Source of the DNA: Verrucomicrobiota bacterium
Lineage (GTDB): Bacteria; Verrucomicrobiota; Verrucomicrobiia; Opitutales; Opitutaceae
Reading direction: 5' to 3'
DNA length: 64,000 nucleotides
NCBI GenBank assembly: GCA_023428905.1
Contig: JAEYWP010000022.1
Span: 310,001-374,000 of the forward strand
Shown here: in pieces, positions 25,275 to 33,899 of the stretch
Position numbering within the stretch: the first letter of the stretch is position 1
Layout: each line of letters opens with the position of its first letter
Translations under genes and position numbers: made by a program
The notes under the pieces: model-generated
Told to the model about the DNA's origin: nothing
The model's database searches: none
Seen by the model: the letters and a program-made list of their open reading frames with translations, nothing else

Positions 25275-26780
25275 ATGCCCCGCGGTTTATCCCTGCTGCT
25301 CCTTCTCGCGGTGTCGGCGTGCGCGCAGGGCGAGCCTTCGCCGCTGCGGCCGACCGCCCCGGCTTCCGCGGCGACCACGCGTGCCTCGATCGACCCCGCC
25401 ACCGTGCGGGCATCCTTGGACCGCGCCGCGTCAGCGTTCGAGGACACCGCGGTCGAGGGTGCGTACGCCTGGGCCTGTTCTGTGGACGGGCGCCATCGCT
25501 ACGCTGAAACCGCGCTTGGGCCGGCCGAGGGCGCGGTGCAGCCCCCCGGCACACCCGCGGTGGGAGAAACCTGGTTGCGGGCCTACCGCGCGACGGGAGA
25601 CCGGGCTTATCTGGAGCGCGCCCGCCGTGCAGGCCAGGCACTCGCCCGCGGGCAGCTGCCTTTCGGCGGCTGGGACTACGTGCTCTCGCCCGCGCCGAGG
25701 GACGGGCTCACCACCTTCGACGATGACACCACCCAGAGCGCGGTGCGTTTCCTGATCCGTCTCGTCGCCGCCCTCGAGGGCGCATCCGCGAACACGGGCG
25801 ATGAGACGGTGCGTGCCGCGCTGGACCGCGCGCTTTCCGCCGTCGTCGCAGCGCAATATCCCAACGGGGGGTGGCCCCAGCGCTGGGATGGCAGGCGGCA
25901 TCGCCCCGCGGACCATCCCGGGGGCGCGGCCCGGATCCCTGAAACGTATCCACGCCAGCATCCACGCTCGCCCTACTACGGGCACTACACCCTCAATGAC
26001 CATGCGCACCGCGACCTTCTGCTGACCCTGCGGCTGGCGGTGCGCCATACCCGCCGACCCGATGTGGCGCAGGCGTATGCGCGCGGGCTGGCCTTTGTGC
26101 GCGAAGCGCAGCTGCCGGAACCGCAAGCGGGCTGGGCCCAGCAGTATAACATTGCAATGGAGCCGGCGTGGGCCCGCGCTTTCGAGCCGCCGGCGGTCTC
26201 CGCCGCCGAAAGCGGCCAGCTGGTGCGCCTGCTGGTTGACCTGTATTTGGAAGACGGCGACGCCTCCCTGCTCACTCCGGTCGGGCCGGCGCTGGAGTGG
26301 CTGCGGCGCTCCCGCCTACCGTCCGGGGAGTGGGCCCGACTGTACGAACTCGGCACCAACCGGCCCCTCTACGGCGACCGGGATGGCAGGCTGCACACCA
26401 CACTCGAGGAGATCAGCGCGGAAAGGCGGAGCGGTTACCGCTGGCAGGGCGACTTTGACATCCCGGAAACCCTCGCCCGAGCCGACGGCGTCCTGGCGGA
26501 AGGGCGTGAGGCCTGGCTGCGCCGCCATCCGGGCTGGAGCTTCGACGGGGACGAGCCCGCCACCATGAGCAGGAAACGAGAGGCGCGGGCGATCACCGTG
26601 ATCGAGTCCCTGGATACAGAAGGTCGGTGGACCAGCCCGGCCCGCGGACAACGCGCCGCCGTTCACCCGGGTCTCTGGATTGAAAGCGCCGTCTTCAACG
26701 CAAACGTCCGCTTGCTCTGCGACGTCCTCGAGGCGCGGAACACCGCGGCGCCGCGCGAGACGCAGACGGTACTGCCTTGA
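25275..26780 (+). CDS. pelA: Pectate lyase, PL10 family (lipoprotein)
   Basis: A 501-residue protein with a lipoprotein signal (LLLLAVSAC, lipidated Cys16), so it is anchored in an envelope membrane. The alpha-helical toroid of PL10 is seen through YPNGGWPQRW, GHYTLNDHAHRDLL and the GWAQQYNIAMEPAWARAFEPPA block, which in PL10 enzymes carries the calcium- and substrate-binding residues. These lyases cut de-esterified homogalacturonan by beta-elimination and yield unsaturated oligogalacturonides, the source of substrate for KduI at 46433. The gene is convergent with the GH30-like gene across a 75-bp gap. A pectate lyase of this family is well supported; the cleavage mode is not known. Confidence 0.9.
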   Translation: MPRGLSLLLLLAVSACAQGEPSPLRPTAPASAATTRASIDPATVRASLDRAASAFEDTAVEGAYAWACSVDGRHRYAETALGPAEGAVQPPGTPAVGETWLRAYRATGDRAYLERARRAGQALARGQLPFGGWDYVLSPAPRDGLTTFDDDTTQSAVRFLIRLVAALEGASANTGDETVRAALDRALSAVVAAQYPNGGWPQRWDGRRHRPADHPGGAARIPETYPRQHPRSPYYGHYTLNDHAHRDLLLTLRLAVRHTRRPDVAQAYARGLAFVREAQLPEPQAGWAQQYNIAMEPAWARAFEPPAVSAAESGQLVRLLVDLYLEDGDASLLTPVGPALEWLRRSRLPSGEWARLYELGTNRPLYGDRDGRLHTTLEEISAERRSGYRWQGDFDIPETLARADGVLAEGREAWLRRHPGWSFDGDEPATMSRKREARAITVIESLDTEGRWTSPARGQRAAVHPGLWIESAVFNANVRLLCDVLEARNTAAPRETQTVLP

Positions 26781-26855
26781 TGCGGACGCCTGGGTCCGCC
26801 GGTTGCCTGGGAACCGGGGAGCGAACGCGCGCGTGCGCCCACCCCCGGTAGTGAT

Positions 26856-28727
26856 TCACTGCGTCGCGTCGCCTTTGACAAAGGTCACCAGGCTTCGCGC
26901 GGGGAGTTCGACGCGGGCGGGAGCGGCCTCCAGGGTTTTCTCCACAAAGCCCTGCGTTTCGGTGGTGGTGACGGCGCGCCAGCCGGACCCCGTCAGGCCC
27001 TCGAGCGTGAGGGCACGGGCTGGGCCGAGATTGGCGATATGCACGGCAAGGGTGTCGCCCTTGCGGAATGCGCTCACCAGCACGTCGGCCTGATCGGAGC
27101 TGCTCGCGACCACGTCGCTGTGCAAAGGGGTCAGGTTGGAGAAGTGCTTCATGAAGAAGAAGCGCCCGGTCGGCTCGATCGCCTTGTCCGCGGTCACCCG
27201 CACCAATCCGTAGTCCTCCGTGTATTGCCAGAAGAGGATCGAGACCGGCTTCGCATCGCGCAGCAGCTGCTGGTACTGTTCGATCTCCTTCAGGCCATAC
27301 GCGTAACTGTCGAACATCTTGTTGCGCCACGAGCTGGGATCATAACCGCCCTCCCCCACGATGAGGGGCAGGCCCGTCCAGGCTGCGACTTCCGCCCAGG
27401 CCCGATACTGTTCCGGGGAACCGGAAAGCCAGCTGTGGAAGGAAAGCGCCCCCACGTATTTCATCGCCTCGGGGTCGGCGATCGTCGGCAGCACGTAGCT
27501 GTGTGTTCCGCGCGGATTGGCGGTGTCCCCCAGCAGCAGTTTTGTCTTCAGGCCGAGGCTCTCGAAATGCGCCCCAATCCGTCGGGTCATTTCGCGGTGG
27601 GCATCCGCGGAGAACCCCACATTCACACCCAGGTCAGGCTCGTTGAAGGAATAGAAATCCGGCTCCGCCCCGTAGTTTTCCTTCAAGTACAGGAGGTAGC
27701 TGCCGAGGAGGTCGAGCACCTCCGGCCAGCGCTCCGGTGCGATTTGCCGGCCGAAGGTGAAAAAGGGTTTCTGGTTTGCATCCACGTAAAACCGCTCGGG
27801 CAGGCGCCAGAGACTGATCGCCCAGGGAATGTTCATCCCGTCGATCCGCTGCATCAGTTCAAAGTCGCGGATCAGCTCGGGCCCGGGCGCGGAACGCTGG
27901 CGGTCCCAGAGCATGGCCTTCAACTCCAGCCGGCTCCAGGCGTGGCGGAGGTGCTCCAGGGTGTATTCGACGGCGGGGGTGGTTACGTTGAAGCAATAAT
28001 TCCCCCCAAATCCATCAAACGAATACAAAGGTTGGTCCGGCTTGACCGTGACCACCGCGGCCGCCGGCGCGGGTCGGGCGGTGGCCCGGAGGGTGAGCCC
28101 GAGATTGACGGGTTCGTCCTTCGCCAGGAGGCCGGAGCGCAGGTGCACACGTAGCCGATAAACGCGGTCCCGTGCGTCCCAATGGTCGGTCAGCGTCACA
28201 CGTCTGGCCTGGTCGAACGTCAGTTCCACCGTCCAGCGGCCGTCGGGCGCAACCAGTCGGACGGCGTCGGCCGTTTCCTCCAGCAACACAGGGCTGGTCG
28301 GTTTTACCGCCGGCAGGGCGGCCGCGTTGGCGGTACCCCCGACAAAAAGCGCGCGGGGGAAGTCGACCACGAAGTCCAGGGCCTCGACTTCCATCGCCTG
28401 CTCCGCGTTGACGTTGGCGCGCAGGGAAACCGCTCCGCTTTGCTCGGTCCAGTCGGCGCGGTACCGCGCCTGCGCGGTGGTGGGGAAGGTGACAGTCCCG
28501 CTCCAGCGGTTCGCCAGCCCCTCGCGGACGATGGGCGTTCGTTGGTCGTGTGGTTGCACCGCCACCCGGGTGCCGCCCTCAAAATAGGCAAAAACGGAGC
28601 CGTGCACCGCCAGCGCATCACCCTGGTCGATGAGGGAAGTCAGGCCACCCGCGCTGTCGAAGGTGGCGCGTTCCACCGCACCGCAGGCCATGGCGGCACT
28701 GAGAAGAAGAAGAGAGGGGAGTTTCAT
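26856..28727 (-). CDS. Exported GH30-like glycoside hydrolase (clan GH-A)
   Basis: A 623-residue protein from the ATG at 28727, which opens a signal peptide (MKLPSLLLLSAAMACG). Residues of about 20-205 form a beta-rich N-terminal domain. A TIM barrel then begins at YSFDGFGGNYCFN, with the acid/base Glu363 in FYSFNEPDLG and the likely nucleophile Glu459 in LIVGEGGYDP, and a beta-sandwich at the C-terminus. The FDGFGG start and the two Glu positions match GH30 and related clan A enzymes (beta-glucosidase, xylanase, 1,6-galactanase). The exact family and substrate are uncertain. Proximity to a pectate lyase suggests a plant cell wall glycan. Confidence 0.8.
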   Translation of the reverse strand: MKLPSLLLLSAAMACGAVERATFDSAGGLTSLIDQGDALAVHGSVFAYFEGGTRVAVQPHDQRTPIVREGLANRWSGTVTFPTTAQARYRADWTEQSGAVSLRANVNAEQAMEVEALDFVVDFPRALFVGGTANAAALPAVKPTSPVLLEETADAVRLVAPDGRWTVELTFDQARRVTLTDHWDARDRVYRLRVHLRSGLLAKDEPVNLGLTLRATARPAPAAAVVTVKPDQPLYSFDGFGGNYCFNVTTPAVEYTLEHLRHAWSRLELKAMLWDRQRSAPGPELIRDFELMQRIDGMNIPWAISLWRLPERFYVDANQKPFFTFGRQIAPERWPEVLDLLGSYLLYLKENYGAEPDFYSFNEPDLGVNVGFSADAHREMTRRIGAHFESLGLKTKLLLGDTANPRGTHSYVLPTIADPEAMKYVGALSFHSWLSGSPEQYRAWAEVAAWTGLPLIVGEGGYDPSSWRNKMFDSYAYGLKEIEQYQQLLRDAKPVSILFWQYTEDYGLVRVTADKAIEPTGRFFFMKHFSNLTPLHSDVVASSSDQADVLVSAFRKGDTLAVHIANLGPARALTLEGLTGSGWRAVTTTETQGFVEKTLEAAPARVELPARSLVTFVKGDATQ

Positions 28728-29071
28728 GGGGGAGGCCGCGCGCGAAACGCGCGGGAGGAAAAATGACGAACGCGCCGGAGGCGCGTGCAGTGACCAGTGA
28801 CCCCGTTTGGGGGCTTTCACAAACGAGAGGGGAAGGCGATGGCAAATGGGGGCGGGTGCCAACGCGGAAATCACGGATCATAATTCACGAATCAAGAATC
28901 ATAACCCCCGCCTGACGTGGACGAACGCAGCGATGGAGCGAGCGGGCTCAAAGACCGATTCCGCCGCCCAACGACGGAGGGCTCACGGTTTCCAATGATA
29001 AACGCAGGCGCGCGAACTCGGCAATCAGGCCTTCTCCAATCACGAATCTCGAATCAAGACTGCGCTCGTTC
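28728..29071. other. Gene-free stretch with short AATC-rich direct repeats
   Basis: 344 bp between the starts and ends of minus-strand genes. It is less GC-rich than its surroundings and contains repeated short units around CACGAATC and GAATCAAG at about 28870-28903 and again at 29036-29060. No plausible gene, RNA or terminator is seen. Confidence 0.5.
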
Positions 29072-29815
29072 TCATCGCACGCTGACCGCGAGCTTGGGTC
29101 CGCTGGTTTTTTCGTCCAGCTCACCCGTGAACGCCATCGTATTGGTCGTGAAGCTACGGCCCGAGCTCATGTAGTACTCGACGTAGGCAGAGCCGGTGAC
29201 GTTCCAGTGGCCCGGCCAGCCGGCCTTGGCCTCGACGGTGTCGATGGTGACCTGCAGATCGGTCAACGCCACGGAGGTGTTGCCCGGTTTCCAGCGAGTT
29301 CGGAAATAACGCTCGGCTTCCGCCTGCGCGAGTCCTCGTGCCCGGCTTTCGGCTTGGGCCTGCTCGGCCTGCTCCACCGCGGCGCGGCGCGCATTCGCTT
29401 CAACCGTGGCGCGTCGCTCGTCCAACGCGCGGGCCACTCGTCGGGCATCGGTGGAGGCGCGTTTCTCGCGGGCCTCCTCGTCGCGTTCGATCGCCCGGGC
29501 TGCGGCCTCGCGGTCCACGGGGTATTTGGCCAGCAGATCGTCCGGCAGGGCGAGTTTCTCCACCTGCGCAAATCCGCCCGCGTGGCGGAAGGTGACCATC
29601 AGCGGCGATTCGCCGGTGATGCGTGCGTTTTCGAACACACGCCCATCCGTTAGCTCCAGCCGATCCACGGTGGTTGGTACAAACCGACGGGGAGCAGCAG
29701 GCCGGGAGGATGCTGGCGTGCGCGGGGCATCTGCGGTCTGCGCCGCCTCCGGTGCTTGGGCGCTTGCGGACGACGACAGGAGAATCAGGACTGCGACAAG
29801 GGTAGGTGCATGCAT
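29072..29815 (-). CDS. Exported hypothetical protein with coiled coil
   Basis: A 247-residue protein from the ATG at 29815, giving a signal peptide (MHAPTLVAVLILLSSSASAQ). A Pro/Ala-rich linker leads into a small beta domain (LELTDGRVFENARITGESPLMVTFRHAGG) ending in KLALPDDLLAKYPVD, then an Ala/Arg/Glu-rich coiled coil (about residues 100-165), and a C-terminal beta domain. The small beta domain resembles a segment often seen in exported verrucomicrobial proteins (inference from memory). The function is unknown; it may be a periplasmic structural protein. Confidence 0.72.
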   Translation of the reverse strand: MHAPTLVAVLILLSSSASAQAPEAAQTADAPRTPASSRPAAPRRFVPTTVDRLELTDGRVFENARITGESPLMVTFRHAGGFAQVEKLALPDDLLAKYPVDREAAARAIERDEEAREKRASTDARRVARALDERRATVEANARRAAVEQAEQAQAESRARGLAQAEAERYFRTRWKPGNTSVALTDLQVTIDTVEAKAGWPGHWNVTGSAYVEYYMSSGRSFTTNTMAFTGELDEKTSGPKLAVSVR

Positions 29816-30119
29816 GGGGTACCGCCACAGCGACTCTGCCAGCAAACCTCCCCGCCGCAATCGTTACTTGGTGGCCTTTGACAGACCCTCCCGGCGCTGC
29901 GCCCCACGCACCTGTCCCTCCCTTGCGGCGCCGAGTATCTGTTGTAGGCGGGGTGTCCCCACCCCGCACCTGCGGCGCGAGCCCTCAGGTCGGCCCACGT
30001 CGCGCGCGGCGTGCCCTCACGCCGCCTACAACAGAGGCTGCGCCGTGCGCCGCGTGCAGCCGGTGCGTCGATTCTCCTCCTGTGGTTGAAAAATCCCCTA
30101 AGCTGCAGGAATAAGCGGC
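29816..30119. other. Gene-free divergent region containing an inverted pair of hairpin repeats
   Basis: 304 bp between divergent genes. Apart from the two TTGTAGGCG hairpin repeats at 29942-30031, it shows no gene. Promoters for both flanking genes should lie here, but none is clear by eye. Confidence 0.5.
29939..30034. repeat. Two TTGTAGGCG hairpin repeats in inverted orientation (REP-like)
   Basis: Outer arms CTGTTGTAGGCGG (29939-29951) and CCGCCTACAACAG (30022-30034) are perfect inverted repeats. Each arm continues into its own 8-bp hairpin: GCGGGGTG with CACCCCGC (29948-29967) and GCGGCGTG with CACGCCGC (30006-30025). The hairpin sequences differ but remain paired, so structure is kept while sequence varies. 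A third copy lies at 47323-47349. Confidence 0.85.
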
Positions 30120-31133
30120 ATGCGCGTGTTTCTCCTCCTCGGTCTGCTGCTGTGTGGTGGCGTCAGGCTTTCCGCACTGGAGTGGGAGCGCGGCTGGGTA
30201 TCCACGCCAGCCGCACGGCGCGCGGGAGATCCCCCGGCTGCAGACGGAGCGACGTACGCCCCCGCTGCAGGCAGACAAACCCATGCCGCCACGGGCACCC
30301 GCACGACAGCCGCCGACGCTGTGTCCAGCGCCACGCCCGCCGCCCCCCGCTCCGGCGCGGCATCCGACACCGCTGGTTATGAGGAGGCCCGACGGCTGAC
30401 TGACGCCGTCGATTCGGCGAAAAGCGCTCAGCTAGCGGTGGAGGCCTGGCAACGGGTGGCGCAGGCGGCGCCGGACGATCCGCGGCCTTGGACGGAACTC
30501 GCCAGCCTGCACATCCTCGAGGGCGCAGCCTTCCGCGCAAGACGCGGAGACAAATTGGCGGCATACAAGGCGGCACTGACCGCGAGTGAGCGGGCGATGT
30601 CGACCCATCCGGAATTCCGGCGCCGGGTGCTCGCGGGCGACGATCCGTGGCGGGCAGCGGAGGTGTTGGGAAAAGGCGAAGTGGGTGCGATGCACTTCTG
30701 GGTCACCGGTGTTTTTTATATCTTCAAGGATTGCCTGGGAAACGTCGGCCGGGTGCGCCATTCGCGTTGGATGAAGGGCGCCCGGCAAATGACCGATCGT
30801 ATGGACGCCGTGGATGAAACATGGGGCGGATACATTTCCGAGTTCTCGCGCGGCATCTTTTACCTCGCCATGCCGCGTTTTCAGGGCGGGGACCGCGAAA
30901 AGGCGCGGGCCGCCTTCAACCGCGCCGTCGACGCGGCACCAGATCACACGGTGGCCCGTTGGGGGCGGGCGAAATACTTCCATCCGGAGGTGGGGGACCT
31001 GGCCGCCGCACATGCCGATCTGCGCGTCGTCGCGGCCAAGCCACTGGATTCGCTCCAGGGGAGCCGCTCCTGGAATCGTTTTATCCAGCGCGATGCCCAG
31101 GAGCTCCTGCAAAGGTATCAACGACGGCGTTAA
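30120..31133 (+). CDS. Exported TPR-like protein, possibly TatT family
   Basis: A 337-residue protein with a signal peptide (MRVFLLLGLLLCGGVRLSA), a low-complexity Ala/Pro/Thr linker (to about residue 80), then helical repeats. The segment GGDREKARAAFNRAVDAAPDHTVARWGRAKYF is a clear TPR-like unit and resembles the TatT component of tripartite transporters, which is an alpha-helical periplasmic protein. No transporter genes lie beside it, so a transport role is doubtful. The safer call is a periplasmic TPR protein of unknown function. Confidence 0.6.
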   Translation: MRVFLLLGLLLCGGVRLSALEWERGWVSTPAARRAGDPPAADGATYAPAAGRQTHAATGTRTTAADAVSSATPAAPRSGAASDTAGYEEARRLTDAVDSAKSAQLAVEAWQRVAQAAPDDPRPWTELASLHILEGAAFRARRGDKLAAYKAALTASERAMSTHPEFRRRVLAGDDPWRAAEVLGKGEVGAMHFWVTGVFYIFKDCLGNVGRVRHSRWMKGARQMTDRMDAVDETWGGYISEFSRGIFYLAMPRFQGGDREKARAAFNRAVDAAPDHTVARWGRAKYFHPEVGDLAAAHADLRVVAAKPLDSLQGSRSWNRFIQRDAQELLQRYQRRR

Positions 31134-31270
31134 GCAGGAAAGGAGACGGTGCGAAAACCGGTCTTCCCTCCCGCATTAAGGGACAGGCAAAAAAATCCCG
31201 TTCATCGCGTCACCCTCCATCAGCACGGTGATGGCGCCGACCTCGCAGGCGTTGTCACGCTGGGCGCGTC

Positions 31271-33685
31271 TCACTCTTGCCGCAAAGCCTCCAGCGGATC
31301 GGCGCGAGTGGCACGGCGCGCGGGGAGGAGGCAGGCAATTGCGGCAGCCAGGCCAAGCAGGAGCGCCACCAAGCCGAACGCGAGCAGGTCGGGCTCGACC
31401 AATCGCGGCATCAGGCGGTCCAAGAAGCGGCTGAGACCCCACGCTCCCACCAGTCCGATCGCGAGCCCGGCCGCCGTCATCGTCATGCCTTGCCGAAGGA
31501 CCAGCGAAAGGATGTCGCGCGGCACCGCTCCGAGGGCCAGCCGGACTCCGAATTCACCGCGGCGCTGCGCCACGACGTTGGAGATCACCCCGAAGATTCC
31601 CACTGCCGCGAGGACGAGGCCCAGCAGCGCAAAACCCGTCAGCACGCGGGCCGCGAGGTGCAGGTTGCGCTGTTGAAAATCCACCATTTCCGCGACCGTG
31701 TAGCCCGGTGTGACGGGGAGCTCCGGATCAACTGCGGCCACGGCGCGCGGCAGGAGCGGTCCCACACTGGCGGGTGCGGTGCTGCGGACCACGAGATGAA
31801 CATACGACCAGGGCTCAAACACGAGCGGCTTGTAGACGTGGAAGCGTGTGCTCGGGTGGCTGTGCGCGCCGGCGGCATCGACATCCGTCACCACCCCGAT
31901 CACCTCGGCCCAATAGACCTTGCCACTGTCGATGCTGCCGAGGCGTTGTCCCAACGGGCTGCGCCCCGGCCAGAGCTGGCGCGCGAGAGCCGCGTTGACC
32001 AGCACCACCCGCGGACTGTCTGCTTGCAGCGCGGCGTCGAACCGGCGCCCCTCGACCAAGCCGATGCCGAGCACCTCAAAATAATCAGCCGTGACCATCA
32101 CGTGGAACGCGGTGGGCGCCACGGCCGCCGAGCTGGGCGACTGTCCGTCGAGCAGGATCTGCCGTGCGCCATTGTAGCCCTGGATGGGGAGCGAGGTGGC
32201 GATCGCTGCTTTCTCCACCCCGGGCAGCGACTTCAACCTTTCCTCCAGGGCGCGGTAGAATTCCACCCGCTTGGCGTCCTCGGAGATCCGGGTTTCGGGC
32301 ACGGGCAGCGTGGTGGTGGCAATGGCGTGCGTGTCCCAACCCGTTTCCTGCTCCAGAAACGAGGCAAACCCGCGGTGCATCACCGCCGCGCCGCCCAGGA
32401 GGATCGTGGCCAGTGCGACCTCTAGGACGATCAGCCCCTGGCGCAGGCGATGATGACCGCGGCTGGCAGTCGCGCCGCGGCTCTGCTGCTTGAGGGCGCT
32501 ATTGACGTCCGCCCGCGAGCCGATCCAGGCCGGCACCAGCCCGAAGAGAATTCCAGTCAGCAGGGAAACGGCGAGCGTGAGCCCGAGGATCGCCGGATCG
32601 AGCGTGACGGAGAGGCCGGGTGCACCCGCCACCACGAAGGAGCGTTCGACCGCACGATTGGTCGCCCACGCCAGGAGCAGCCCCAGCCCTCCGCCGGCCA
32701 GGGCAAGGAGGAGGCTTTCCAGCAACTGCTGGGCGAGCAGCCGCCGCCGCGAGGCGCCGAGGGCGGCGCGGATGGCGTACTCCCGCGCACGGGTGGTCGC
32801 GCGTGCGAGCTGAAGGTTCGCGAGGTTGGCGCAGGCGATGAGCAGGACAAAGACCGCCAGTCCGAAAAGCATCCACGCGATGCGACGGTTAAGCGGGTCG
32901 GTCAATGCCTCCCGCAGGGGCGTCACCACGTAGTTAAGGCCGCCATACAACTCCGGATGCGCCTGCTGCTGCGCGTCCGCCACCGGGCGGAGGCGCAGCG
33001 CCGCGGTGGGGGCGGTCTCGCCCTCGGCCAGGCGGGCAAACAGGGAAAAGACACGGTAGTCGCGCCACTCCAGCTGGTCGCGCGTGTAGTTGAGTGGTCG
33101 CCACAGCTGTGCGCCGAGGAAGAGCGGCCGGTAGTCGAATGTCGGAGGCATCACCCCGATCACCGTCACCGTCTGCCCGTCGAGCCGCAGGGTCTGCCCC
33201 AGGATGTCCTCCCGTCCGCCGAAACGCGCCTTCCACGCGCTGTGGCTCAGCACCACCACGTTGTTTCGTCCCGGCTGACATTCCTCCGCCGTGAACGGGC
33301 GCCCGAGCAGGGGACGGACGCCGAAGGTGGCGAAAAAGCGGTCGGTGGTGACACCGGCGCTGAGCCGCTCCGCCGGGCGGCCGGGTTCGCTGAGGGCAAA
33401 CTGGGTGTGCCCGTACGGGGCCGAGGCCGCGAAGGCGGCGGAGCCGGTCGCCAGTTCCTGCAGCTCCTGGGCGGAGAAGGCGCTCAGTTCTCCTCCGGGC
33501 GTCGCTGCGGTCACCTGGATGATGCGGTCGGGTGTGGGAAAAGGGCCGCTGCGAAAGAGGAGGGCGTCGAGGATGCTGAACATCGACGTGTTGACGCCAA
33601 TACCCAGGCCGAGGGTGAGGAGCGCAAGCAGGGTGAAACCGGGGGACTGCGCGAGTTGCCGGAGAGCCAGACGAAGCGGGTGCAT
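31271..33685 (-). CDS. ADOP-type ABC transporter permease (MacB/FtsX-like)
   Basis: An 804-residue protein from the ATG at 33685 (MHPLRLALRQLAQSPGFTLL), the family-typical start. It has an N-terminal membrane helix, a MacB-type periplasmic domain, a three-helix FtsX block, a second periplasmic domain and a second FtsX block at the C-terminus ending ARRATRADPLEALRQE. This duplicated layout is that of orphan permeases first noted in Acidobacteria (ADOP). Known relatives work with a MacB/LolD-type ATPase in export or mechanotransmission, but no ATPase is adjacent here. The substrate cannot be guessed. It is convergent with the TPR gene. Confidence 0.9.
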   Translation of the reverse strand: MHPLRLALRQLAQSPGFTLLALLTLGLGIGVNTSMFSILDALLFRSGPFPTPDRIIQVTAATPGGELSAFSAQELQELATGSAAFAASAPYGHTQFALSEPGRPAERLSAGVTTDRFFATFGVRPLLGRPFTAEECQPGRNNVVVLSHSAWKARFGGREDILGQTLRLDGQTVTVIGVMPPTFDYRPLFLGAQLWRPLNYTRDQLEWRDYRVFSLFARLAEGETAPTAALRLRPVADAQQQAHPELYGGLNYVVTPLREALTDPLNRRIAWMLFGLAVFVLLIACANLANLQLARATTRAREYAIRAALGASRRRLLAQQLLESLLLALAGGGLGLLLAWATNRAVERSFVVAGAPGLSVTLDPAILGLTLAVSLLTGILFGLVPAWIGSRADVNSALKQQSRGATASRGHHRLRQGLIVLEVALATILLGGAAVMHRGFASFLEQETGWDTHAIATTTLPVPETRISEDAKRVEFYRALEERLKSLPGVEKAAIATSLPIQGYNGARQILLDGQSPSSAAVAPTAFHVMVTADYFEVLGIGLVEGRRFDAALQADSPRVVLVNAALARQLWPGRSPLGQRLGSIDSGKVYWAEVIGVVTDVDAAGAHSHPSTRFHVYKPLVFEPWSYVHLVVRSTAPASVGPLLPRAVAAVDPELPVTPGYTVAEMVDFQQRNLHLAARVLTGFALLGLVLAAVGIFGVISNVVAQRRGEFGVRLALGAVPRDILSLVLRQGMTMTAAGLAIGLVGAWGLSRFLDRLMPRLVEPDLLAFGLVALLLGLAAAIACLLPARRATRADPLEALRQE

Positions 33686-33899
33686 GGGGTGGGGCGGGGC
33701 TCCCACACAAAGGCACCCAGGCCCGTCGGGGGCAAACTGGGGACCTTGCTATCAATTGAGCGGCCGGGCGCGGTCCGGCGGGGGCGGGTGGTCCGGGCGT
33801 GTTGCACTAATGTGTGCGCCAGGGGCGGCGCGCCTTCCTCCGCGCCCTTTGGTTCCTCTCCGTTGCGACCGCGCCGCGTGGCCCTCGCTTTTCGTCACC

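Noticed and set aside
31134..31270. Possible terminator for the ADOP gene from a T-run on the minus strand near 31190
   Set aside because: The seven-base T-run is not preceded directly by a stable stem; the nearest inverted repeat is too far away.
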